Source of the DNA: Streptomyces sp. SID12501 | GTDB taxonomy: Bacteria > Actinomycetota > Actinomycetes > Streptomycetales > Streptomycetaceae | Direction of reading: 5' to 3' | Assembly: GCF_010550245.1 (NCBI RefSeq) | Contig: NZ_JAAGLU010000033.1 | Location: 1-64,000 of the forward strand | DNA length: 64,000 nt | Shown here: piece after piece, positions 53,623 to 62,759 of the stretch | Position numbering within the stretch: the stretch's first letter is position 1 | How the letters are laid out: every line of letters starts with the position of its first letter | Notes under the pieces: model-generated | Told to the model about the DNA's origin: nothing | The model's input: the letters and a program-made list of their open reading frames with translations, nothing else | Databases searched by the model: none | Made by a program: the position numbers and the translations under genes

Positions 53623-55227
53623 ATGAACCGCAAGACTTTGGTGCTGCCGACAGTGGTCGGCCTGCTCGCTCCGGTGCTGGCCGCCTGCGGCGGAGTGGAC
53701 GGCGGGAGCAGCAGCGGCGACGCGATCGTCGTCGGCACCACGGACCGGTTCACCGCCTCGAAGGAGGCCCCGGCGCCGATCGACCCGGCCTACGCCTACG
53801 ACGTCGGCACCTGGAACATCCTGCGCCAGACCGTGCAGACCCTCATGGTCCAGCCGCGCGGCGACGGCGAACCGGTGCCCGAGGCCGCCGAGAAGTGCGG
53901 GTTCACGGACAGCGGCAACGAGCGCTACGTCTGCACCCTGCGCAAGGACCTCAAATTCTCCACCGGCGAGGCCGTCAAGGCGTCCGACGTGAAGTTCTCC
54001 ATCGACCGGGCCCTGCGGATCCAGGCCGACAGCGGTGTGTTCGCCCTGCTGTCCACGATCGACACCGTCGAGACCAAGGGCGACCGCGAGGTCATCTTCC
54101 ACCTCAAGACCGCCGACGCCACCTTCCCGTTCAAGCTGTCCACCCCGGTCGCGGGCATCATCAACCCGGACGACTACGACAAGGACAAGCTGCGGGACGG
54201 TTTCGACGTCGACGGCTCCGGCCCGTACACGCTCCACGCCGAGGTCAAGAACGACGAACTCGTCAAGGCCGTCTTCACCAAGAACTCGTATTACAAGGGG
54301 CAGTTGACCCCCAAGAACGACAAGGTCGAAATGCGTTCCTTCGAGGACGCCGCGGCCATGGGCACCGCGCTCTCCAAGGGCGACATCGACCTGATGACCC
54401 GCACGATGTCCCCCGAGCAGATCAGGAAGCTCGACGAGGACTCGGCCGGCGACATCGACCTCGTTCAGATGCCCGGCCTCGAAATCCGCTACCTCGCCTT
54501 CAACACCGACGCTCCGACGGTGAAGGTGAAAGCGGTCCGCCAGGCGATGGCCCAGATCATCAACCGCCCCGAACTCGTCTCCAAGGTGTACGGCGACGAG
54601 GCCCAGCCGCTCTACTCGCTGGTCCCGGCCACCATCACCGGCCACTCGAACTCCTTCTTCAACAAGTACGGCGAGCCGAACGACATCAAGGCCAAAACCC
54701 TGATGGAGAGCGCCGGCATCACCACCCCGGTGAAACTGACCCTGCACTACACGACCGACCACTACGGCTCGGCCACCAAGCAGGAGTTCGAGGAACTGCA
54801 GAAGCAGCTCAACGCCAGCGGACTGTTCAAGGTCACCATCAAGGGCGCCCCCTGGGCCACCTTCCGCCCGGCCGAGAAGGAAGGCGACTACGACGTCTAC
54901 GGGATGGGCTGGTTCCCCGACTTCCCCGACGCCGACAACTACCTCGCGCCGTTCCTCGACAAGGACAACTTCCTCAACCTGCCGTACGCCAACGCCAGGA
55001 TCCGCGACAGCCTGATCCCCGAGTCCCGTCGCGAGGCCGACCGCCTGACGGCCTCCACGAGCCTCACGGACATCCAGGACATCGTTGCCGACGACGTACC
55101 CGTGCTGCCGCTGTGGCAGGGCAACCAGTACATTGCCGCACGCGACGGCATCACCGGCGCCGAGTGGGCCCTCAACTCCTCGTCCACGCTCCAGCTCTGG
55201 GAGCTCGGCCGCGGTGTGACCAACTGA
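53623..55227 (+). CDS. ABC substrate-binding lipoprotein, peptide type (SBP_bac_5), first of a tandem pair
   Basis: A 534-residue extracellular binding protein of the DppA/OppA family. The lipoprotein signal ends LAPVLAAC (Cys23), followed by GGVDGGSSSGD. Family segments: YVCTLRKDLKFSTGEAVKA, DVKFSIDRALRI, DGSGPYTLHAEVKND, LVQMPGLEIRYLAFNTDAP, GMGWFPDFPDADNYLAPFL. No permease or ATPase gene is next to it; another binding protein of the same type follows after 85 bp. The ligand is unknown; the family takes up peptides, nickel, heme and other solutes. ATG 53623 has GGAG 10 bases upstream. Confidence 0.88.
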   Translation: MNRKTLVLPTVVGLLAPVLAACGGVDGGSSSGDAIVVGTTDRFTASKEAPAPIDPAYAYDVGTWNILRQTVQTLMVQPRGDGEPVPEAAEKCGFTDSGNERYVCTLRKDLKFSTGEAVKASDVKFSIDRALRIQADSGVFALLSTIDTVETKGDREVIFHLKTADATFPFKLSTPVAGIINPDDYDKDKLRDGFDVDGSGPYTLHAEVKNDELVKAVFTKNSYYKGQLTPKNDKVEMRSFEDAAAMGTALSKGDIDLMTRTMSPEQIRKLDEDSAGDIDLVQMPGLEIRYLAFNTDAPTVKVKAVRQAMAQIINRPELVSKVYGDEAQPLYSLVPATITGHSNSFFNKYGEPNDIKAKTLMESAGITTPVKLTLHYTTDHYGSATKQEFEELQKQLNASGLFKVTIKGAPWATFRPAEKEGDYDVYGMGWFPDFPDADNYLAPFLDKDNFLNLPYANARIRDSLIPESRREADRLTASTSLTDIQDIVADDVPVLPLWQGNQYIAARDGITGAEWALNSSSTLQLWELGRGVTN

Positions 55228-55257
55228 CCCGCACACCGGTCCGACGCACACATCCCG

Positions 55258-55282
55258 ACCCGGGGCTGGGACGGCCCCGGGT
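55258..55282 (+). terminator. Hairpin between the two binding-protein genes
   Basis: ACCCGGGG (55258-55265) pairs with CCCCGGGT (55275-55282). It may limit read-through to the second gene. Confidence 0.5.
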
Positions 55283-55312
55283 ATCCAAGACCAGACGACA
55301 AGGCACTTCCAC

Positions 55313-56893
55313 GTGAACCTGCGCAACCAGTGGCCGGTCCTGCCCATCGTGGCGGGGCTGGCCTCCGGCCTGCTGACCGGCTGCGGCTCGGAGAACGGCG
55401 ATCTGGGGTCCGGCGGCTCCACCGTGGTCATGGGGATGTCCGACGACGTCCTGGCGACCGACCCCGCCTCCGGCTACGACCCCGGCTCCTGGCTGTTGTT
55501 CAACAACGTCTTCCAGTCGTTGCTGAGCTTCCCCAACGGGGGCACCGAACCCCAGCCCGAGGCGGCCGAACAGTGCGCCTTCAGCGACGCGCAGACCAAG
55601 GTCTACAAGTGCACCCTGCGTGACGGCCTGAAGTTCAGCAACGGTGACGCGCTCACCTCGGAGGACGTGAAGTTCTCCTTCGACCGCATGCTGAAGATCA
55701 ACGACGATGCCGGCCCCGCGATCATGTTCCCGATGCTCGGCTCGGTGGACACCCCGAACGAGAAGACCGTCGTCTTCAACCTCAAGGTGCCCGACGCCAC
55801 CTTCCCCAGCAAGATCGCCTCCGGCGCGGGCTCGATCGTCGACCACCGGCAGTACGACGAGGACGGCCTGCGCAAGGACGGCGAAGCCGTCGGCTCCGGC
55901 CCCTACAAGCTCGACTCGTTCGGCGACGACAGCGCGGTCTTCTCCGTCAACCCGAACTACAAGGGCACCGCCGAGGTCCAGAACTCCGGCGTCACCCTCA
56001 AGTTCTTCCACGGCGACCAGACCGAGCTGAAGCAGGCGATCGTCGACAAGGACATCGACATCGCCTACCGAGGCCTCAACGCCGGCGACATAACCGACAT
56101 CGAGAACGACAGCGGCAACGAGGGCATCGACGTCGTCGAGGGCACCAGCGCCGAGGTCCAGCACCTCGTCTTCAACATGAACGACCCGGTCGCCGGAAAG
56201 ATCGGCGTACGCAAGGCCATCGCCTATCTCCTCGACCGCGAAGCCCTTGTCAACCAGGTCTACGAGGACACGGCGACCCCCCTCTACTCGATCATCCCGG
56301 CCGGCATAGCCGGTCACAACACCGCCTTCTTCGACACCTACGGCGCCCGCCCCTCCAAGGCCAAGGCTCAGGCGGCGCTCCAGGCCGACGGCATCACCAG
56401 CAGGGTCAAGCTGACCCTCTGGTCGACCCCGTCCCGCTACGGCCCCGCCACCGACGACGAGTTCAAGGCCATCGCCGAGCAGCTCAACGCCAGCGGCCTG
56501 TTCGAGGCGACCGTCAAGTCCGTCCCCTTCGCGCAGTACGAGAAGGACATCGAGGCCGGCAAGTACGGCGTCTACGTGAAGGGCTGGGTGCCGGACTACC
56601 CCGACGCCGACAACTTCACCGCCCCCTTCTTCGGCCAGGGCAACGTACTCGGCAACAACTTCACCAACAGCACCATCACCGACACCCTGATCCCCGGCAC
56701 CGCCGCCCAGAGCGACCGCGGCGCGACCGACGCGGACTTCGGTGAACTCCAGGACATCGTCGCCAAGGAGGTCCCCGTCCTCCCCATCTGGCAGGCCAAG
56801 CAGTACGCCGTCGTCCGCGACAACGTCTACGGCCTGGAGTACTGCCTCGACGCCTCGACCGTCTTCCGCTTCTGGGAGATCAACAAGGGCTGA
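55313..56893 (+). CDS. ABC substrate-binding lipoprotein, peptide type, second of a tandem pair
   Basis: A 526-residue paralogue of the preceding protein, aligned along its whole length: YKCTLRDGLKFSNGDALTS, DVKFSFDRMLKI, GSGPYKLDSFGDD, VQHLVFNMNDPVAGK, KGWVPDYPDADNFTAPFFG. The lipoprotein signal ends SGLLTGC (Cys24). Ligand-pocket segments differ between the two, so they may bind different solutes. Start GTG 55313; the ribosome site is weak. It ends in a perfect 52-nt palindrome. No transporter subunit is adjacent, so both must use a distant or shared permease, or act as receptors. Confidence 0.88.
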   Translation: MNLRNQWPVLPIVAGLASGLLTGCGSENGDLGSGGSTVVMGMSDDVLATDPASGYDPGSWLLFNNVFQSLLSFPNGGTEPQPEAAEQCAFSDAQTKVYKCTLRDGLKFSNGDALTSEDVKFSFDRMLKINDDAGPAIMFPMLGSVDTPNEKTVVFNLKVPDATFPSKIASGAGSIVDHRQYDEDGLRKDGEAVGSGPYKLDSFGDDSAVFSVNPNYKGTAEVQNSGVTLKFFHGDQTELKQAIVDKDIDIAYRGLNAGDITDIENDSGNEGIDVVEGTSAEVQHLVFNMNDPVAGKIGVRKAIAYLLDREALVNQVYEDTATPLYSIIPAGIAGHNTAFFDTYGARPSKAKAQAALQADGITSRVKLTLWSTPSRYGPATDDEFKAIAEQLNASGLFEATVKSVPFAQYEKDIEAGKYGVYVKGWVPDYPDADNFTAPFFGQGNVLGNNFTNSTITDTLIPGTAAQSDRGATDADFGELQDIVAKEVPVLPIWQAKQYAVVRDNVYGLEYCLDASTVFRFWEINKG

Positions 56894-56906
56894 CGCCGGC
56901 CGCAAA

Positions 56907-56958
56907 ACGCATGAGGGCGCCCCTGCCGTTCCGGAACGGCAGGGGCGCCCTCATGCGT
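56907..56958. terminator. Bidirectional terminator, perfect 52-nt palindrome
   Basis: ACGCATGAGGGCGCCCCTGC... at 56907-56932 is exactly complementary to 56933-56958, without a separate loop. It sits between the convergent binding-protein and response-regulator genes. Confidence 0.92.
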
Positions 56959-56988
56959 GCACACGTACAACACGTACACACCGCCCGG

Positions 56989-57660
56989 CTACTGCGCGCC
57001 GGGACGCACCAGCCCGCTCTCGTACGCGTACACCGCGGCCTGCACCCGGTCGCGCAGCCCCAGCTTGGTCAGCACATGCCCGACATGCGTCTTGACCGTC
57101 GTCTCGCTGACGAAGAGATCAGCGGCGACCTCCGCGTTCGACAGCCCCCGCGCCACCAGCTTCAGCACCTCGACCTCACGCTCGGTCAACGTGTTCAGCG
57201 CGTCCGGCACGGGCTCGTCACCCGACGGCAGATGCCCGGCGTACTTGTCCAGCAGGCGACGCGTGATGCTCGGCGCGAGCATCGCCTCGCCCGAGGCCAC
57301 CACCCGGATCGCCTGCACCAGCTCGTTCGCCGGCGCGTCCTTCAGGAGGAAGCCGCTGGCACCCGCCCGTAGCGCCTCCACCACGTACTCGTCGAGGTCG
57401 AAGGTCGTCAGCACCAGCACCTTCGCGGGCCCGTCCCGCCCCGGCCCGGTGATCTGCCGAGTCGCCTCCACACCGTCCATCCGCGGCATACGGATGTCCA
57501 TCAGAACCACATCGGGCTGCAGGGCACGCACCTGGTCGATCGCCTGAAGACCGTCTCCGGCCTCGCCGACAACCGCGATGTCCTGCTCGGCCTCCAGAAT
57601 CATCCGGAACCCGGTACGCAGCAGCGGCTGGTCGTCGACCAGTAGGACACGGATGGCCAC
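56989..57660 (-). CDS. NarL/LuxR-type response regulator (no adjacent kinase)
   Basis: A 223-residue two-component regulator. The receiver domain (1 to about 120) has acidic residues Asp9 and Asp10 (LLVDDQP), phospho-acceptor Asp55 (VLMDIRMPRMDG), a Thr in VLTTFDLDEY and the conserved Lys in FLLKDAPA. The LuxR winged-type HTH is at about 155-215 (LTEREVEVLKLVARGLSNAE, VSETTVKTHVGHVLTKLGL). No histidine kinase gene is beside it in the window, so it is an orphan here or is paired at a distance. Start GTG 57660 has GGAG upstream. Confidence 0.92.
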   Translation of the reverse strand: MAIRVLLVDDQPLLRTGFRMILEAEQDIAVVGEAGDGLQAIDQVRALQPDVVLMDIRMPRMDGVEATRQITGPGRDGPAKVLVLTTFDLDEYVVEALRAGASGFLLKDAPANELVQAIRVVASGEAMLAPSITRRLLDKYAGHLPSGDEPVPDALNTLTEREVEVLKLVARGLSNAEVAADLFVSETTVKTHVGHVLTKLGLRDRVQAAVYAYESGLVRPGAQ

Positions 57661-57710
57661 GTAAGTCTCCTTCGCTCGTCAGCCCCATTCTGCCCTGTGC
57701 GCCACCGCGT

Positions 57711-57788
57711 CCCCGAAGGGGCGCGAGGCTGTATCGATCTGCGGCTCCGCCGCGAGTGGGGGAGCGACCAATCCCCACCAACCCGCAG
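57711..57788 (+). repeat. Intergenic repeat family copy
   Basis: CCCCGAAGGGGCGCGAGGCT, GTATCGATCTGCGGCTCCGC, CGCGAGTGGGGGAGCGACCA and ATCCCCACCAACCCGCAG run consecutively. It belongs to the same family as 40820 and 43239. It lies between the response-regulator promoter and the convergent end of the nuclease gene. Confidence 0.82.
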
Positions 57789-57792
57789 GTGA

Positions 57793-58683
<891 letters not shown>

Positions 58684-58850
58684 ACGGCCCGCCACTGACA
58701 GTGACCCAGCCACCGCCACGCCCAGGCCACAACACCCCGGCGAACACAGGGGGTGCCGGGGCGGAACACGTCGCGACGGCCGCATACCATCGACCCGAGG
58801 CCCTTCCGCCCCGGAGCGGAAAAGGGAGACGTATCCGACAAGGGGACACC

Positions 58851-60314
58851 GTGGACGAGAGCGGCGGGAGCGGACAGCCGCGCTCCGGCAACGACCAGTC
58901 GACCGACCGCCACACCGGCGGTACGGCGTCGACCACCGACCCCACACACGCCGAACCCACGACGACCGGCACCCGAGTCGCGGAGACCGGGAAACCCGAC
59001 GCGGAGCCGGAACCCACACGGACCGACGAGCATACCGACACCGACGAACCGGCCACCCCGGAACCGGCGGAAGCCACTGAAACCGACGAGGCCGCCGACA
59101 GCCCCGGCCGCACAGGCGCCACGCCCCGCCTCGCCAAGTCCCGTGTCCCTCGCAGGCCCAAGGACCCCGGCGGCGGCCTCCTCATGGGACGGCCCTTCGG
59201 CGTACCCGTCTACGTCGCCCCCAGCTGGTTCCTCGTCGCCGCCCTCATCACCTGGGTCTTCGGCGGCCAGCTGGACCGCGTACTGCCCGAACTCGGCGCC
59301 GTCCGCTACCTCGTCTCCCTCTTCTTCGCGGTCGCCTTCTACGCCTCCGTCCTCGTCCACGAACTCGCCCACACCGTTGCCGCCCTCCGCTTCAAACTCC
59401 CGGTACGCCGCATCCAGCTCCAGTTCTTCGGCGGCGTCTCCGAGATCGAGAAGGAGTCCGAGACCCCCGGCCGCGAATTCGTCCTCGCCTTCGTCGGTCC
59501 GCTTCTGTCCCTGATCCTCGCGGGCGTCTTCTACATCGCCCTCCAGACCGTCGAACCCGGAACCGTCCCCGGCGTCCTGCTGGCCGGCCTCATGATCTCC
59601 AACCTCATCGTGGCCGCCTTCAACCTCCTGCCCGGTCTGCCCCTCGACGGCGGCCGCATGCTCCGCGCCGTCGTCTGGAAGATCACCGGCAAACCCATGA
59701 CCGGCACGATCGCCGCCGCCTGGGTCGGCCGAGCCCTCGCCGTCTCCGTCCTCATCGGACTCCCGCTGCTCACCCAGTCCGGCGCCCTCGGCTCCACCGC
59801 CGAGGACAGCGTCGGCATGGACACCGTCACCGACGCCCTGCTCGCCGCGATCCTCGCAGCGATCATCTGGACCGGCGCCGGCAACAGCCTCCGTATGGCC
59901 CGCCTGCGCGAACACCTCCCGGAGCTGCGCGCCCGCAACCTCACCCGCCGTGCCGTCCCCGTCGAGACCAACACCCCTCTCTCCGAGGCCCTGCGCCGCG
60001 CCAACGACGCCGGGGCCCGCGCCCTCGTCGTCGTCGACCCCGAAGGAGAACCCCTCTCCCTCGTCCGCGAGGCCGCCATCGTCGGCGTACCCGAACACCG
60101 CCGCCCCTGGGTCTCCGTCAGCGGCCTGGCCCAGGACCTCACCGACGGCATGCGGGTCTCCGCGGAACTCTCCGGCGAGGAACTCCTCGACGCCCTGCGC
60201 GCGACCCCCGCCACCGAATACCTGGTCGTGGAGGATTCCGGCGAGATCTACGGAGTCCTCTCGGCGGCCGACGTGGAGCGCGCCTTCGTGAAGGCGATGG
60301 CCCGCCCGAACTAG
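58851..60314 (+). CDS. Site-2 protease family (M50) membrane metallopeptidase with CBS domains
   Basis: A 487-residue membrane protease. Residues 1 to about 105 are a disordered, acidic Thr/Glu/Asp-rich tail. The catalytic core follows: HELAH zinc motif in VLVHELAHTVAALRF, and NLLPGLPLDGGRMLRA with the third ligand Asp. Six membrane helices are predicted. The C-terminus has a CBS-like pair (VPVETNTPLSEALRRANDAG, then VEDSGEIYGVLSAADVERAF), typical of adenylate-sensing rhomboid-like SpoIVFB-type enzymes of group 3. It cleaves within membranes, possibly anti-sigma factors; the target is unknown. Start GTG 58851 has AAGGGG five bases upstream. It diverges from the nuclease gene. Confidence 0.9.
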   Translation: MDESGGSGQPRSGNDQSTDRHTGGTASTTDPTHAEPTTTGTRVAETGKPDAEPEPTRTDEHTDTDEPATPEPAEATETDEAADSPGRTGATPRLAKSRVPRRPKDPGGGLLMGRPFGVPVYVAPSWFLVAALITWVFGGQLDRVLPELGAVRYLVSLFFAVAFYASVLVHELAHTVAALRFKLPVRRIQLQFFGGVSEIEKESETPGREFVLAFVGPLLSLILAGVFYIALQTVEPGTVPGVLLAGLMISNLIVAAFNLLPGLPLDGGRMLRAVVWKITGKPMTGTIAAAWVGRALAVSVLIGLPLLTQSGALGSTAEDSVGMDTVTDALLAAILAAIIWTGAGNSLRMARLREHLPELRARNLTRRAVPVETNTPLSEALRRANDAGARALVVVDPEGEPLSLVREAAIVGVPEHRRPWVSVSGLAQDLTDGMRVSAELSGEELLDALRATPATEYLVVEDSGEIYGVLSAADVERAFVKAMARPN

Positions 60315-60407
60315 AGCACGACTCTCCGCGAGGGTCACTCCCGAAGCCGGTCCCGCACCCGCAACCCGATGGTCAGCGGTCCTCGGCAACACCGGTAGGC
60401 TCTTCAC

Positions 60408-61310
60408 ATGTCCGAACCGACCGGTGCCGCCCGCAGGCGCGGGCCCTTCAAGGTCGGGGACCAGGTTCAGCTGACCGACCCCAAGGGCCGCCACTACACG
60501 TTCACGCTCGAAGCCGGAAAGAACTTTCACACCCACAAAGGTTCTTTCCCGCACGACGAGCTGATCGGCGCACCCGAGGGCAGCGTTGTCCGCACCACCG
60601 GAAACGTCGCCTACCTCGCGCTGCGCCCCCTGCTCCCCGACTACGTCCTGTCCATGCCCCGCGGCGCCGCCGTGGTCTACCCCAAGGACGCGGGGCAGAT
60701 CCTCGCCTTCGCCGACATCTTCCCCGGCGCACGCGTCGTCGAAGCGGGCGTAGGCTCCGGCTCGCTCAGCAGCTTCCTGCTGCGCGCCATCGGCGACCAG
60801 GGCATGCTGCACTCCTACGAGCGCCGCGAGGACTTCGCCGAAATCGCCCAGCAGAACGTCGAGCGCTACTTCGGCGGCCCCCACCCCGCCTGGCAGCTCA
60901 CCGTCGGCGACCTCCAGGACAACCTGAGCGACACCGAGGTCGACCGCGTCGTCCTCGACATGCTCGCCCCCTGGGAATGCCTGGAGGCCGTCTCCAAGGC
61001 GCTCGTCCCCGGCGGCATCGTCTGCTGCTACGTCGCGACCACCACCCAGCTCGCCCGGACCGTCGAGTCCATCCGCGAGATCGGCTGCTTCAACGAGCCG
61101 AGCGCCTGGGAGTCGATGGTCCGCAACTGGCACATCGAGGGCCTCGCCGTCCGCCCCGACCATCGCATGATCGGCCACACCGGCTTCCTGCTCACCGCCC
61201 GCCGCCTCGCCGACGGCGTCGAGCCGCCCATGCGCCGCCGCCGCCCCTCCAAGGGCTCCTACGGCGAGGACTACACCGGCCCCAACGCCGACGGCGGCAA
61301 CGGCCGCTGA
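60408..61310 (+). CDS. trmI: TrmI, tRNA (adenine-N1)-methyltransferase
   Basis: A 300-residue AdoMet-dependent enzyme methylating A58 in the T-loop of tRNAs. The N-terminal beta domain includes FTFTLEAGKNFHTHKGSFPHDELIG-type segments (quoted in part: KGSFPHDELIGAPEGSVV). The Rossmann AdoMet loop is VVEAGVGSGSLSSFLLRAIG, then LHSYERREDFAEIAQQNV, VDRVVLDMLAPWECL (substrate motif), and CCYVATTTQLARTVESIRE. In actinobacteria it is often linked to proteasome genes, and here arc follows nearby. Start ATG 60408; it is 93 bp behind the M50 gene. Confidence 0.93.
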   Translation: MSEPTGAARRRGPFKVGDQVQLTDPKGRHYTFTLEAGKNFHTHKGSFPHDELIGAPEGSVVRTTGNVAYLALRPLLPDYVLSMPRGAAVVYPKDAGQILAFADIFPGARVVEAGVGSGSLSSFLLRAIGDQGMLHSYERREDFAEIAQQNVERYFGGPHPAWQLTVGDLQDNLSDTEVDRVVLDMLAPWECLEAVSKALVPGGIVCCYVATTTQLARTVESIREIGCFNEPSAWESMVRNWHIEGLAVRPDHRMIGHTGFLLTARRLADGVEPPMRRRRPSKGSYGEDYTGPNADGGNGR

Positions 61311-61331
61311 CCGCGTCAACGCACCGACACC

Positions 61332-61369
61332 GTGGCCGGGTTCCCGCAGCACACCGGGAACCCGGCCAC
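61332..61369 (+). terminator. Terminator of trmI
   Basis: GTGGCCGGGTTCCCG (61332-61346) pairs perfectly with CGGGAACCCGGCCAC (61355-61369) across an 8-base loop. Confidence 0.88.
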
Positions 61370-61505
61370 AACACTTTCCCGTTGACGCCACAACGGCACC
61401 GGTGCTGCCACCGAACACCGCTCACCCCGCCGTTCCCCCGCACTGTGACGTGTGGCACTATGCGGGACACCCCACCGGCACAGCCCTCCACGGGAGACAC
61501 TCCGA

Positions 61506-62081
61506 GTGCAGCAATCCGCCGTCCCGGAACTGGCACACACGCACACCCGCCCCATCCACTGGCTCGCCACGGCCACCGCCCTCGCCGGCGTCGTCGCCCT
61601 CTCCTCCGCGCTCCAGCCGGGCTCCGCCACCGCGGCCCAGGCAGCCGGCCCCGCAGGCAGACCCGCCGCGGCCGCAGCACCCCCCGACCCCACCGGAGTC
61701 GACTTCCCCCTGAAGTGCGGCCCGCTCCCGATCCTCGTACAGGACAAGGCCACCGGAGACCTCGACGGCGACGGCAGACCCGAAACGGTCGCCTCCGTAC
61801 GCTGCGACGCCGGCTCCGGCACCCCGCCCAACGGGGTGTACGTCCTCACCCGGGCCGCCGACGCCGGGCAGCCGCGCATCGTCGCGACCCTCGTCGACCC
61901 CAAGGACCTTCTCACCGTCACGGACCTGACCGTCAGTGACGGCGCGGTGACAGCCACCCTCCTCGGCTACTCGTCCCTCGACGTCCCCCGGTGCTGCCCC
62001 GACGTCGACGAGCGCGCCAAGTGGCAGTGGAAGAACGGCTCGTTCCTCCGCTCGACACCCGCCGGCGCACAGAGCGTGTGA
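61506..62081 (+). CDS. Secreted or membrane-anchored protein of unknown function
   Basis: A 191-residue protein with an N-terminal hydrophobic segment at about 22-45 (WLATATALAGVVALSSALQ) ending near SATAAQAA, a likely signal peptide or anchor. The mature part starts with an Ala/Pro-rich stretch and then a compact domain: LKCGPLPILVQDKATGDLDG, DGRPETVASVRCDAGSGTPP, GVYVLTRAA, DVPRCCPDVDERAKWQWKNG. Four cysteines could form disulphides, and GDLDGDGRPE resembles a calcium-binding loop. I do not recognise a named family. Start GTG 61506 has GGGAG about ten bases upstream. It converges on the ferredoxin gene. Confidence 0.75.
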   Translation: MQQSAVPELAHTHTRPIHWLATATALAGVVALSSALQPGSATAAQAAGPAGRPAAAAAPPDPTGVDFPLKCGPLPILVQDKATGDLDGDGRPETVASVRCDAGSGTPPNGVYVLTRAADAGQPRIVATLVDPKDLLTVTDLTVSDGAVTATLLGYSSLDVPRCCPDVDERAKWQWKNGSFLRSTPAGAQSV

Positions 62082-62200
62082 ACACGGGAACAATTGATCG
62101 ACCGGTAATCGTGGAACGTACGTACGACCGCGCTCCTGTGAGAAACCGGACAGTGGCGAGTGTGTGAATCAGCCGGCGGTGGCGCGGAGTGGTCGGACCA

Positions 62201-62500
62201 TCACTCCGCGTCCGGGCCGAAAACCTCGACCCTGTCCGAAACTCGACGTACGTGAATACAGTCGCCCGGACACTCCTTCGCGGAGTCCACCACATCTGTC
62301 AGCAGCGGCAGCGGTACCGGTGTCGTCGCCCCCGGGGCCTGCAACAACTCGTCCCCGGGGCTCTTCACGTACGCCAGCCCGTCGATGTCCAGCTCGAACA
62401 CCTCCGGCGCGTACTGGACACAGATTCCGTCCCCTGTGCACAGGTCCTGGTCGATCCAGACCTCCAACGCCTCACCGTCGGCCACGGACTCCTCCTGCAC
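62201..62500 (-). CDS. Ferredoxin, single-cluster actinobacterial type
   Basis: A 99-residue small electron carrier. The first Cys motif is DLCTGDGICVQYAPEVFEL (Cys21, Asp24, Cys27), and the later one KECPGDCIHV (Cys77 before Pro, Cys81). This is the P450-type ferredoxin layout, with Asp where the second of four cluster ligands would be, so the cluster is [3Fe-4S] or an Asp-ligated [4Fe-4S]. An insertion of about 20 residues (GDELLQAPGATTPVPLPLL) separates the halves. Start GTG 62500 has GGAG eight bases upstream; GTG 62485 and 62506 are alternatives. It diverges from arc. Partner enzymes are unknown. Confidence 0.87.
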   Translation of the reverse strand: MQEESVADGEALEVWIDQDLCTGDGICVQYAPEVFELDIDGLAYVKSPGDELLQAPGATTPVPLPLLTDVVDSAKECPGDCIHVRRVSDRVEVFGPDAE

Positions 62501-62759
62501 GGTCACATCTCCTGCCGTTTCTGTCCCGAGCAAGACAATCCGACGGCAAGTCGGCCCAGCTCTGACGGGTGTTGAACACTTCGACCCTACCTCCGGCCGC
62601 TTCCCAATCATGTTCTGTGGGTATCCCCCTGGCGTGAGGGAGAGCGCAAGGGTGAAGATCGGACACACCTCTAGAGTCTTTGTGATCTAGGGGTTTCAAT
62701 CGACACCCACCCAGGTAGGGTCTGGAAGCGTCCAGCTCCCCTTGGAGGAGGTGAGGACC

